From the NCBI GenBank assembly GCA_016490735.1, contig JAEMWC010000363.1, forward strand, positions 163,501-227,500: 64,000 bases of DNA. The letters are read 5' to 3'. This document shows positions 24,814-36,600 of this stretch, in pieces. How positions within the stretch are numbered: the stretch's first letter is position 1; each line of letters begins with the position of its first letter. Under the pieces are notes generated by a model, which was given only the letters and a program-made list of their open reading frames with translations, made no database searches and was not told the origin of the DNA. The position numbers and the translations under genes are program-made. Source of the DNA: Pachyseris speciosa (taxonomy: Eukaryota; Cnidaria; Anthozoa; Scleractinia; Pachyseridae).

Positions 24814-27374
24814 CTGAACTGTTTGGTTGTAAGTTGACAGATGGATATTTGAATATTATTTTTAATCAAAAGTTCATCATATAGCTGGTGTTTAATTTGA
24901 AAGCTGAATCTCATTGTACTGAATGAGCTTAAGCATGACGTAAATGATTCTTTTCTTCTGAGTTAAGAGAGGTTATTTTCTTCAGGTTATGTGGCCCAAT
25001 TAAGACTAGTTCACACATACGATGCATGCATTATAAGTATATGTGTAATCATGAAGCACAACCATGTACAATAAGCAGTATTACGCGTAATAATGTGACA
25101 GACGCATGTGCAGTTACAAAGAATGTTCCTTATTGGCAGACACCAATGCAGCCACCATTTTGAAAACAGAATTTATGCTGACAAGTTTTGACTGCTTTTC
25201 TTTTCTGTGCTTCTGCTTATGCTTGTTTTGTTCAGTTTACACATGTCACACAATGATGCAAGCATGAGCATATTAGTACAAGAAAATGAACAGTTCCATT
25301 TTCTTGTAATTGTGCTTATGCTGGCATCATTGAGTTCCTGTCGGGGTAAATTTCAACAAGCGACATGGCCCAAAAAGTAGCGACAGCACATAAAATGAAA
25401 TCCTGACAAGAGACATCGTTCCCAGCAAAATTCTGAGAGTGACATCATGGCAGAGAATTAGCGATTTAAACACCGACATGGGAGATTTTAAAATTCAGAC
25501 AGGTGACATGGGACCCCCTCTCCCCCTGGCAGGGCCCCATCATTGTGTCATGTGTCAGCTGGGATAGTGCAAGCACGAGCTCAACTCACTGTTGCACCAG
25601 TTTACATGTAGGTTTCAAGTGCTTATGCCTGTGCTTTATATACTTGCGCCGTAGTTGTAAACCTTCGGAGAGAGCGTAATTTTTTGCACATTATACCCAT
25701 CTTTGTTGAATCTGAACCTGGTTTCCATAATGTTAGTGAGTGATTTAGTAATTTAGAAATCTTATTTCTCTTCATGATGAAGAACTAATAAGCATTTAAT
25801 GTATTTTATTTTTGTTTTGCTTCCATAATTTTTTTCCAATCCAGTGTTACAGCCAATTAACTCCCTGACTCTCTTAAACAGTGGTTAACATTATCTCAAA
25901 TCCCTGCTATCTCAAACTGCTGCTACTGTGTAGTTCTGAAAGTAGCAGTCCCATGAAAGCACTTATGCCAACTTTCCCAGATACAGAATGAATCTCCCGG
26001 TCTCCCGTACAAGTAATCGAATCTCCCAGATAAAAATGACTTTGAACCTTTGAATTCTTGGCCCATTAAACAAATTTTGTTGCCATTTCTTAATACATTT
26101 CTGCATCTCTGACTTTCAAACACATGTACTTTGATGGAAACCAAACAAAAGGAGGGTCTAATTCAATTCTGTCAGAAGATGGTCGATTTGATTTGGAAAG
26201 AAGTCATTTTGGGGGTAGGGGTGGGTGGTTTCTTTTTGGGGGGGGAGGAAGGAGTGGGCTAATGGAAGGAAGTAAGTAGGTTGTGCCTTGGGGGTGGGGT
26301 GGGGGAAGAGGGTCTGGTCCTGATGAAAAAAAGAAATCTCCAGATTTTAGATCTCCAGAGGTTGGCATCTCTGTGAAAGGAGACCATTCTAGTAATAGCC
26401 CATTTTGCAGTTGGCCTTTGAGTGGAAGTGAGGCTGGAGTTGAACTTGTTTTGATACAGACCTCTCTGTCTGTCTTGTGCAAATGTGTACTAGTTAGCAC
26501 AACAACATTATTTGCATGAGAAAACCTGAGAGGTCTGTGCCAAACAAGGTCTACTCCAGCCTCGCTTCCACACGAAGGCCAGGTCACTGTTCACACAACT
26601 GTAAAATGGGCTTTTTTTTTCTTCAATTACTCACATATTTTAGATACCCTAAAGTAATGGCTACCTGAAAGTTGTGGCACCTCAAGCCTGCTAATTCTGA
26701 AGATAAAAGGGGGGTGCTACTTTTGGAACTCTATGGTACTTTCTTTTTATTAAATTTCTCACTTACTTACTATTGCTTATCTCAAACTCCTGTTGTCTTG
26801 AACTATTTTCTGCCCTCCTTGCTTGTCTGTAGTTACCATGAAAGGAATAATCAAATGAAAATGCAACAAAAAATAAAGAAGAGGGGTGTAAGGCACAGAA
26901 ATAATTTAGGCTTCTAAGTAAGACTTGAGGTCTGCTATGTTTTCATGTATTATTCATTGTATCATTAGAAAGTAGTTGAATTAAATTTAAAAAAAGAAAT
27001 CAAACATGGAATTATGAAGATTGAGTGACATTAAGTTTTATCATAGTAAAGTGTAGTCAGTAGCATTCCCATTCATGGTGAACTAAATATAGTCTCAATG
27101 GAGATGCAAACTGGTCTTGGATATTTTTCCAAAGAAACCGCTTTTGACAGCAGGCAGTCAATCTCTCAATAAGTTAGGTTTACAGGATACTATTAACTAC
27201 TCAATCCAGAGAAGGTTATTGTCCTTCAGATACCAATGAATTCACAGAGAAAGCCCAAGTCTGTCTTTATTTAAAATCATAATCATGGTTAACAAGCAGT
27301 TATCGAGTTTACTTGGATTTTTTGTCAATGCGCAAGTGTTGTGGTCAAACCACTTTTTTTTGGGAGGGGGTGCA
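24814..27374. other. Long 3' flank, low-complexity and repeats
   Basis: No further gene is visible. AATAAA at about 26870 might serve a very long 3' UTR. 26215-26310 is strongly G-rich and could form G-quadruplexes. A foldback lies at 26411-26581. Confidence 0.4.
26411..26581. mobile_element. Small foldback MITE
   Basis: The arms of 80-90 bp are inverse copies (ttggcctttgagtggaagtg against the inverse of cttccacacgaaggcca). The loop is short and there is no coding sequence. Confidence 0.6.
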
Positions 27375-28352
27375 GAGGGGGTTGGGGGCTGGTGTTCAAG
27401 TACACAGCTCATTCGTCTATTTTATAGTGGTAGTGAAGCAAGGTTGTTCGTTTGACAACATGGTAATGGTTGAAAAACAAGAGACTGTGCTAAGCCTGTG
27501 TGGCTGGCTCAAGAAATTAGGTGCAAATTGACCCCTCCTCACTTCCCCTGGGAGTGGAAGTATAGTGACTTCAGGAAATCATCCAAACCCTGATGCCCAT
27601 ATCAGACAATTTTCACTGCATTTAGCAACCGTATCCCAGAGAACAAAATTCCCAACCCTCGATCTTCCCAGTTCACATTTTCCAGAAACTCTGATTATCT
27701 TGTTTCATGTTAAGTTTCAAGTTCAATTCCAGACTAGATTCTTTACTATGTAGTCTGTCTCTTGTTTAATGGTACCCCAGTCCAGCACAAACTCATTTTA
27801 ACTGCTACATGTTTTATACAACACCAATCAGCCCCTCATCCCCAGGCATCACACATTCATGTTTATTGGCTGGCATCCATCAAAATGGCCCAGCTTATGG
27901 CAAGCCGTTTGTAGCAAAATTTAATCCTTGAAATATATGTTTAATCCACCCAATATTGGTTTAATTTAAACTAGTGAAAATTCATTCAATCCATAATCCA
28001 TCAAATATTGGTTTAATTTAAACCTGTGAAAATTCATTCAATCCATAATCCACCAAATATTGGTTTACGAAAACTGTAGAAGCGCATGCTGAAGTTCTTA
28101 ATCAAACTATTAGTTTGGTTAGGTTGTATCTCGTAAGAATCATCACCGCTTTCTTCACAGACACTCGAATCCTTCTTTCACTTTCAGGCTCGATTCAGAT
28201 GCCGTACTTTTCATGCGTGAAACCTAATGCATAAATTATTATATTACATATTTAAACAGTTTTACTCCGAACTAGAACTAGAACTGGAACTGTATTAGCA
28301 ATGCCTGCGGAATGGCAAATTAAGTTCGACTTCTGAACCAACAGGCGGAATT

Positions 28353-28641
28353 TTGAGGGGGCATGATGGTCCAGCGGTTAGGGTGATGGATTTCAATGCA
28401 GTTGCCCCGGGTTCAAATCCCGCTCTGGCCGCTAGCTGGTGAGTTCTGGGTAGTCCCTGGTTCAAGTCCTCGGTCATCCTTGTAAATAGCCAACTGGTTT
28501 GCCTCCGGCCAGTTGGGATTCTTATCATGTTGAGTTTATTTGCATTATTTGTGTCTAGCCTATTTGTGAGCCGCAGTGGAAACTACTGGGCTACCAGTAA
28601 TTGTGTCACTCCTATAAAGTGGTATTACTATTATTATTACA
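28353..28641 (+). mobile_element. tRNA-derived SINE
   Basis: The head resembles a tRNA with an A box (tggtccagcggttaggg) and a B box (ggttcaaatcc), the two internal RNA polymerase III promoter elements. A unique body follows and the element ends in an (att)n tail. It lies inside the composite element. The acceptor stem does not close, so it is not a functional tRNA gene. Confidence 0.75.
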
Positions 28642-29153
28642 GTAAAAACCCGCGTGTAAGAACCTAGAAAATTAAGAACCTCCTGGCAGAAATTTGCTAC
28701 TTTAATACCCCAAAATATAAGAACCTGTTTAGCCAAAAAAGTTCCAACAGGTTCTTATATGTGGGGTTAAACTATTTTATTTATAATATTTTACCAAAAA
28801 GGTTGTCTTTAGAGATAAAAAAATTGCACAGTGAAACTAAAAATGCACAATGTATGTTAAATGTGAACTGTTGTTATAAAACAATTCTGCTACAGTTAAA
28901 AGAATGTATCATTTGTATGTAATCTTGGTCTTGGTTTAAGTGTTCCATGCCTGTAAAAATTAAGAACCTAATTAAGAACCTACTTAGCCTAAAATGCCAG
29001 CAAGTAAAATTCTTTACATATGTCTTTTCTAACTCAAAATGTTCTTCGTTCGCCATGTTGTCGCTACAAAAGAACTGTGCTCTCTCTCGTACTCAACCTA
29101 CTCTGGTTTCTTTTGGCCGCGCTCGGCCCAGGAAGATTGAATAAAATTTTCCG

Positions 29154-29935
29154 GTTTAAAGTGCCTATGAAATGAAAAATAATTGCTTCTCATTTGAAAG
29201 GTTTTTCAAAATACAGAAGAATGGCGTTTTCTTTTTGGAATATCTTTTTTCGTTCTAGAGATATTAACGTTTTTGTATTATGCAAATTAGGGAAGTGATG
29301 ACGTCATAAATACTGAATCAAGAATATCTCTAGAAATATCGAAGCGATGATCTTCAAACTTGGCACCAGAAATGTAGACTACTAAAGAAACAAAATGACA
29401 ACTGTGGTGTCATTGCCATGGTAACTCTCTTGGCTCCAGTCTCTTTCTGTCAAAAACCAAATATCCCCATTTGCAACCCTTTTAAGTGGGACAGAGGGTC
29501 CTGCTCGAAACAGACATGGTTTTAATATTGTCTAAACTCTCCCCATTAGATTGCTAGGAGTGGATGATACCTGGTTAAGGCAAAAACTGGGAATTTCATT
29601 TCTAATTAAGACAGGACCAACGGCAAAACTGTTGTCATGGCAACAGCACCACAGGTGTCATTTTGTTTCTTTTGTGGTGTACATTTCTGGTGCCAAGTTT
29701 GAAGAACAGTGCTACAATATTTCTAGAGATATTATTGATTCAGTATTTTACCATTCTAGTTGCACAGTTTATTACGTCATCACTTTCCTAATTTGCATAA
29801 TACAAAAACGTTAATATCTCTAGAACGAAAACAGATATTCCAAAAAGGAAAACGCCATTCTTCTGTATTTTGAAACGCCTTTCAAATTAACAGCAATTAT
29901 ATTTCATTTCATAGGCACTTTAAACAGATATTTCA
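29154..29935. mobile_element. Foldback element nested in the composite element
   Basis: The ends GTTTAAAGTGCCTATGAAAT and its inverse start arms of about 200 bp that contain 'aacgttaatatctctagaacg'-type sequence. There is no open frame. A related half-element with catatacactttaaaa at its end occurs in unit B near 57580-58045. Confidence 0.7.
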
Positions 29936-30100
29936 AGGTTTGGATTGAATCAAAACTCGAGGCATTGGATTAAATGATAATAATCAAAAGATTGAATTGA
30001 ATGAAAATTTACATTTACGATTAAATTGAATGACTTTTCACTGGTTTAAACTAAACCAATATTTGGTGGATTATGGATTGAATGAATTTTCACAGGTTTA

Positions 30101-30495
30101 AGCCGGTTACAGACGAGCAAGTTTTCCTTGACAAGTTTTGACTTGACAAACTTTATTTGCTGGTGTGTAAAGGCAAAATTGTCAAGTTTTTCCTTGACAA
30201 GCATGCTAGTTTTTGAACAAGTGCACTTGTCAAGGAAAAACTTGACACATTGCAGAACTTGTTCGTCTGTACGGGTCGACAAGGAAAACTTGTCAAATAA
30301 AATGTTGTCCGCTGTGTAATTGAATTGCTGGCTACAGTGAATACTTGCCAAAGAAAACTTGTTCGTTCGTTCACACCAGCAAATAAAACTTGTGAAGGCA
30401 AAACTTGTCAAAGAAAATTTGTCGTTCATAAATATGAGCAAATAAAAATTGTCAATGACACTTGTCAAGGAAAACTTGCTCGTCTGTAACCGGCT
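30101..30495. mobile_element. Harbinger-type MITE with TTA target duplication
   Basis: The ends are AGCCGGTTACAGACGAGCAA and its inverse, flanked by TTA on both sides (30098-30100, 30496-30498). A 3-bp TTA duplication is the hallmark of PIF/Harbinger elements. The interior is made of many repeats of 'cttgtcaagg/aaacttg'. It interrupts the right inverted repeat of the composite element and is therefore younger. Confidence 0.8.
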
Positions 30496-31043
30496 TTAAA
30501 TTAAACCAATATTTGATGGATTATGGATTGAATGAATTTTCACTAGTTTAAATTAAACCAATATTTGGTGGATTAAACATATATTTCAAGGATTAAATTT
30601 TGCTACAAACGGCTTGCCATACCAGCTCGCTTTGGAGTCACTCCACTTAATGCACATTGCATCAGCTTCCCTGTGGGGTCTACCCCCGGGCTAACCAGTC
30701 AAGCAAACTTGAGGAATTCCCCTGCGGGGTTGGGGAATCTTGCAAGACAAAGTCCCCTGGGTGAGGTGTCTCTCAGCAGAAAATCCTCCTGACATCCTTT
30801 ACAAACTTGTGAATTTCCCCACCCCCTAATCTTTGATCGTAAAACAATGACGATATTTTCCCTACCCTTGGACAAAGAATCCCATCCATCTCTTTGTATT
30901 CCCCTACATATCTCCCAGGTTGGCCCGGGATCGACCCCACAGGAAGGCCGATGACATGTGCATAAACACTTCAGTAAAGACCTGAAAACGAGGTCGATTA
31001 GACTAGAGAAAGGAACGATAGCAACATTGCCGCACATGATGTT

Positions 31044-31049
31044 TTTATT
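31044..31049 (-). promoter_or_regulatory. Poly(A) signal of Cys-rich gene A
   Basis: AATAAA on the minus strand, about 110 bases after the stop codon at 31159. The same signal is kept in copy B at 53656-53661. Confidence 0.7.
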
Positions 31050-31158
31050 TCCAGTTGCTTACATCTTTCGATCACAGTACAAACAACAAAGCGAGTGGCT
31101 TACTATTTACCATGAGTCAAATTAACCCAGGTTGTTTTCAACATAACTCGGTGATTGA

Positions 31159-33427
31159 TCAGCACATCAAGCCAGGGTGAGACTCCTCCGCGATCAGCAT
31201 TCTCTCTCCTTGCTTTTGACAGAGGTGGGAAAACTTCTTCACAATCCCTTCCTCGTCGCAACCGTTTTTAGACCTTTTAGGATCGCCTTCTTCTTTATAA
31301 CAAGCAATGAATTCCTTTACATCATCGCACATGTTGGAGTTCACTTTCATCGTGCTCAGGAATCGCCACACACATTCATAGTGCACGCGTCTTGCGCAAG
31401 GAGGGCAGACTTCGGAACCTTTAATAAATAAAGGGGAATTGTTCTGAGTCGGCCTTTTCTAGCTTGAGTGGGCGGATCGCGTAAAGCAGGTGTAGAATTA
31501 TAACTCCTTTGAAACTCAGAGACTCGTTATTTTGCAACTGCCACTTACGATCTTGCGCTTTATTTGAATATTAGTAAACGATTTTGACGAATTTTCAGCC
31601 TTAACACATTAAAATTTTGCGGCATTGTTTCAGTCTTCCCATATCCTCCATATACAAGTACAAATGGTGAAATAAAGAAAATAGAAAGATGAAGCTGGAA
31701 CTCAAAGTAATTTGTGAGCATGGCACATGGGCAAGACCTGGGTCTCCCCCGGGAATCAAACCCATACCTGTCCAACACATACATCGAGTACTCTAGCCAC
31801 TGAGCATGGTTGAAGCTGGTGATCATTTTCGTGGAGCATTTGATGAGGCGTGAGTCCTGGGTTGGACTCCCGTCGGGAAATCAGATATGACAGTGACACG
31901 CCCAAAAGGGTATTGTTGACTGCTTCATTCAGCAACTAAGGTTAATTGTTGTCCTAGGCTTGAGCGTGTTTTTTATCAGTTTTATTGGGATCTTCAAAGT
32001 CAGTTGTCGGGTACTCAATCTGATACTCACCTAAATAGTCTTGATTGCTGCTTGCTGAGAAATAAAACATCAGACAAGTAATGTTAATTTGCGTTATAGG
32101 GGCTGGCAGAATGGAAGTGGTCTGTCATTCTTGTTAGAGAAATGATATCACCTACATTACTTGTCACTTGCGGCGTTACGACAAACCTAAATGTCTCGTA
32201 GTGTGCTCTGCTGCTGTTTATTAGAAATCGAGACTACTATTAGTACTAACATTCTCAATCGCAATCCTGAGTGTCACTGATTTGCTAGGCTGTTTCACAA
32301 TTCCGAGTTGATAAAACAGGGTTGGATCCTTGATAATCCCAGATTTAATAAAATATTTTATCGAGTGACAAAAGGTGGGATTTGTTGACTGGGCGTCGCC
32401 TAGTGCAAACATGCTGGAGGGGTAGGGGGGAGGGGAACGGAGAGGGGCGAAGGGAGGTAAAGGGGCGATGGTTAGTGTGGCGCAAAATATATTCGTTTGT
32501 AAGGGAGCCGTCATCAGTCGCTCTAGAGACGCCGCGACAAGGATACCTGCCCTAAATTTCCTGTTTTCGAGGTATCAGGTAACCCAGTTTAAACAAAAAC
32601 AAGGTAGAATATGTATGTAGGCCTGCCAGTTGTATAGCTCCTTCGAAATGACGGATTATTGTAATTTTCTAATGACGGGAGTTACCGCCATTTTCTTACC
32701 ATTTAAGGCGTTTTCAAGATTTCCAAACTGATGTCCGGGACACACCCCACATTTTTTGTCCATCATTCCGTGCTCCAGGACAACAAAACTGTACTCTGAC
32801 AGCCATGCGCCTTCTGGACAGCTCCCAAGATTGCGATCTAAGCAGTTCATAAACGTCTGTTGAGAAAATGAACGTTTTAATGAGTAGTACTAGTCAGTGA
32901 TTTCACTATGTCGCTTTCGATTACGTTTCCACTAAACTCTTTGAAAAAACTTCAAATAAACAGACTGGTGTTTGGTATGTTCACGACCTTACCATTAGTT
33001 TGGCAACAAAGCTATAACACCCAATTTTTCTGTACTTGCTAGCTCCGTCACGGAGTACTGCCCAAAGAGATAAGAATTCATTGTCTCTTTTTCCAACATA
33101 GCACCTGGACAATCAGGAAGTTGTTTAACCAGCAACGAAACATTACATCGGCTGACTTCTTCTTCCCGCTAATAGTAACACGGCTATGATATAACATTAC
33201 GCGTAGCGAATTACCTGAAGCGCCCTGCAGTATACATTTATCTTGACTGAAGCGTTTCTAGCGGCATCCTTGTCGTCTTTAAACACTTTCTTGAATTCTT
33301 TATTACATTTTCTCATCACGTTTTGTTGGCAAGACTTTCTGACCACGGCAGAGGGCGTGGTGCAAACAGAAATGTAGATTGCAAGGCAGAGGACGGCGGC
33401 AAAGAGAAGAAGAGATAAGGACGTCAT
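31159..33427 (-). CDS. Secreted Cys-rich protein A (4 exons, intact)
   Basis: Exons on the minus strand are 33427-33201, 33104-32993, 32856-32700 and 31418-31159 (with stop). All borders are GT/AG and the phases (2, 0, 1) join without a break to give 251 residues. Exon 1 opens with a clear signal peptide (MTSLSLLLFAAVLCLAI..), so the product is secreted. About 17 cysteines follow in the mature part, spaced as in a disulfide-stabilised helical protein; the C-terminal exon alone has eight, including CPPC and a final Cys. There is no transmembrane segment. I do not recognise the family; DUF19-like Cys-rich domains are one possibility. Upstream are a TATA-like tttatatc and a probable 5' UTR intron; downstream is AATAAA. 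Copy B is its tandem paralogue, and its last exon differs at 20 of 85 residues. Confidence 0.82.
31736..31812 (-). mobile_element. tRNA-like SINE head, unit A
   Basis: On the minus strand an A-box-like gctcagtggctagagtactc and a B-box-like gggtttgattccc lie at tRNA spacing. It sits in intron 3 of Cys-rich gene A and was there before the duplication, since unit B has it at 54357-54434. The long minus-strand open frame through it is not a gene. Confidence 0.6.
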
Positions 33428-33586
33428 GTTTGATTAAGGAACACGGTCTTGAGCCCTAAAAACATTAACAAGGAAATACAGGTCTTTACCCTGGGAAAGA
33501 TAACTGGTATAAGCCACCCTGTTTTATTTAAAGGCCTTCGGGGACTGACCTTGTGAGTGCCGGTGCGATAAGTCTGTAGCAAGACA

Positions 33587-33594
33587 GATATAAA
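33587..33594 (-). promoter_or_regulatory. TATA-like box of Cys-rich gene A
   Basis: tttatatc on the minus strand, about 160 bases before the start codon, followed by a donor-like caag/gtcagt (33550) and an acceptor-like tttttag before the ATG. This suggests a short non-coding first exon. It is conserved in unit B (gatataaa near 56227). Confidence 0.45.
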
Positions 33595-33603
33595 CCTCGT
33601 AAG

Positions 33604-36600
33604 CAGACTGATTCAGGATTCGCTTACCATAAGAAAAAAAAAAGTATGTCGGTTCTCATTCGCACGACGAAATCGCAGAGTTCGAGTTGCCATTTCACTG
33701 TCTGAAGAAATCTGCCGAGCTGTTGGCTCTTAGGTTGTCTAGTTGATTAGGGTACCTCAATTTTATACGTCTTCCACCTGTTTCCTTAAAACCGCTTACG
33801 GAAAGTTTAATCTAACCACCAGATTTGTGGACAGAGAAGAAACTGGAGGAACAATTAAGCGAATCCACGAACAAAGACACGAAATAAAACATTCGGCCCA
33901 CAAAACACATCAATATTTTAACTTTCTAATTCACTCCACGGGAATAGCCGGTAATGTGCGCCCACTCGGTTCAGACGATAACCTAAAGCATGACCTGAAG
34001 TCATGCCTAAGTTCATTCAAATTAATTGTTAGTTTTTAAGTTATCAAACAGTTTTTTCCGGGATTTTCTGATGTTGTTTCTTTTCCAATATCTAGTGTGC
34101 AAAATCAATTTTTTGAAAAAATTCCCATTTAATCTCGTTTTATTCGAAGTGACTGTAAGACAATCATGAGCCAAAATGTCATCGTTAATTATAGTAGTGA
34201 TGAAACTCATTTGACCTTGTCTGAAGAAGATCTAAGACGGCTGGTCAGAACCTCGTTAAACTGAACAAAATGCTACAATTTCATTGCATTGTATTCAGTA
34301 CACGGCTTCCAAGGAATACAGCTCATATTTACCGAAATGCAAACCCCTGCTGAAATAGAACCTAATTTGGAAGGGTTTACGAGCGTATGGTAACTCTCAT
34401 CAAAGAGGCAATATAACAGACTTTTAAAGTGAAATAAGAGCTTTCTTGCATTATCGTCCGTCCGGTACATGGCTAGAGTCAAACTTCCAAAACTGATAAC
34501 GTTACCTATGGTCTCGTGGAATCACTGGTTCCCACATACAACGGCAGTTTCAGCAAGTATCATAAATTCATTATTCCGATGTACTTGTTTCAGACGCAAG
34601 TTTCTAAAAACTGAAGCCAACGACGTTGCAAAAATATTGTTGGGTCAGTATTTGTCAGTTGAGGTAGAAAAAGGGTACTGATTGGTTTATCAGATTACCG
34701 ATCGGGCTTACAGTGAATAAAGAATCGTCCCAAAACCGTAATGAGCACATCCGCCGTATAGCAGTCTGTCTGTTAGCTATTGCTTTAAGACTAGAGGTAC
34801 GATTACCTACCAGTAATTTGAGGTCGGAGAACGTATAAAAATGGAAACCTAAACACGAAAGTTTCAATAGGATGGTAAGAACCTCAAAGTCTATGCAAAG
34901 TTTTTTTTAGAAATTCTCATCTTGCTCAGTTTTGCCTGACCCAAACATAACTAAGTTAAACCATAAGAAATTATAGTCATACTGCACTGAATTTTACCAC
35001 CCACCTTTTTCTTCGCGGCTAGGTCTTGGCAGAAGCAGGCTGTTAGCGTGTAAGTAAACGTTCTTCTTTTTTATAGATTCATTATTGCAATTATGAGCAG
35101 CACAAGGTTGAGAGACTACTTGAAATCCATGTTGTTTGACAAAAGAAAACTCAAGAATAGAGACAATTCACATGTAACAGAAAGTGTTCCGGGCTGCACA
35201 TCATAGCAATATCATCTACTCATTTTCACTATGGTAAACTTTTTATGTATCCCAAGGACCAATATTTATAGTTTTTAAAGCAATGGAGATTTGAATAAAA
35301 AGATAAAGTAGGTGGTGACACATTTAGCGATTATAGTCTAGTGGCTCCTGTGGGTACGCTTGTCTTCATGAATTAACAAGCTGTGTAATAAATGAAATCT
35401 TGTGAAACTGGCCAAAAAGTGATTTAGCCCTCACGGAACGGATATGTTTGACTGAAATAGGAACAACGTACAACGGACTTATTTCTAAATTTATTTGAAT
35501 ATTTAGAATCTGTTCTAAACAAGTCAACCATTTTAATCCTACTGTGGCAAAACTCGATTCCAGATTTTCGAATTATACCCTTTTGCCATCAATTTTTTGA
35601 TGTTTGCAGGAGAAATAACCATGCAGTGAAGAAGTTATATATCCGCGTTGCTTGCTGACAAGTTACATAACGAGCCATTTGGAACGAACGACGAAAGTTA
35701 CGGGAAAAAATGAAATCTTCAGCAGCAAATACTTGAGACTACATCTCGAAAATCTGGACAAATTAAGTGACAAATCTAATCCAGCAATCCATTATATTTC
35801 ATGCTGTATTAACTGTTTTGAAATTGAGCGCAGCTGCAGTATTGGTTCAGTTCTCAAATCAAGTGTGAAAAGCAATTTAAACCTGTGGCTCGTAAAGACT
35901 TTTAATGGCAAACTTTGCTGGTTATTTTCCTTCATATCTCACTGTTAGTAGCTGTCGAACGAGGAAAAGACATTTGTTCACAATCACAAGCAAATGGCAA
36001 GGATCTGAATTTTCTCGAAACTGCGAGAGACGGGTTAGATCGTGAGTTGAGATTATTATAGAACAGCTGACCATGATACGAGGCGACCACACTATTCATT
36101 ATTCCGAAGGATAACTCAAATATCAGGGGGAAATTGTATACTTTCATCCTGGTTCTGCTAATGGCTCCACTTGGAACGGAATGTCAAAATTCAGAGGCAC
36201 CCCAGCTTATAGAGGGAACGATGGCAACACTGAAGCACCTACATCGTCTGCTGCATCGTGAGCTACAAAACAAGAGGCTGAAAGGAATGATGCAGTTTTA
36301 TCTATTTTCTTCCTCGTTCTTTACAAAAAGTTTAGTACAGTTTCCTTAGTCCCTTTGCCATCTTTTACCAGTCATGAAACTGCATGCTTTTAATGGCTGT
36401 AATCGGAACATTAATTTTGGCTTTTATCTGATCCAGATACGATGAGACGAAAGACTGTAGAAACGCAAAGGCTTTTATTGGATATGTGAATGATCATCGC
36501 ATGCAGTTATGAACACTACCTAAGCATTAGTGAAAATAAACGAATAAAGCCTGAAAACAATTCAGGTTTTTACGGGAATCGAACCCACGACCTCTGTAAT

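Larger units (their letters stand above)
27896..30621. mobile_element. Composite TIR element inserted in unit A
   Basis: The ends are TATGGCAAGCCGTTTGTAGC and its inverse, followed by tandem subterminal blocks of about 62 bp (ggtttaatttaaac.. attcattcaatcc). The inverted repeats total about 180 bp. The six bases ccagct flank both ends (27890-27895, 30622-30627). Unit B at about 53240 reads straight through the site with a single ccagct, so B preserves the empty site. The interior is filled by a SINE, a second foldback and a MITE, and no transposase is present. Confidence 0.85.

Noticed and set aside
28353..28440. Possible genuine tRNA gene
   Set aside because: A and B boxes are present, but the acceptor stem does not pair and a SINE body with (att)n tail follows.
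31560..31826. Minus-strand frame, also at 54141-54563
   Set aside because: It translates straight through a tRNA-like SINE head with A and B boxes.
33104..33176. Alternative, longer exon 2 of Cys-rich gene A starting at an upstream acceptor
   Set aside because: That frame reaches a stop in A (TAA) and is frameshifted by 4 bases in B, whereas the acceptor at 33105 gives 112 bases with correct phase in both copies.
33743..34039. 98-residue plus-strand frame upstream of Cys-rich gene A
   Set aside because: The matching frame in unit B (56353-56538) is broken by a one-base deletion, and the region is the 5' flank of the minus-strand gene.
35932..36147. 71-residue minus-strand frame almost identical in both units (also 58695-58910)
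   Set aside because: No domain or signal peptide is seen and the neighbouring DNA is also highly identical, so conservation is not evidence of coding. The 200 bases differ by one change, which is too few to test.
36134..36349. Plus-strand frame with a hydrophobic start (FILVLLMAPLG) that could be a secreted peptide
   Set aside because: It begins at TTG rather than ATG. In unit B a 12-base deletion and downstream changes bring an early stop, and no upstream exon with matching phase was found.
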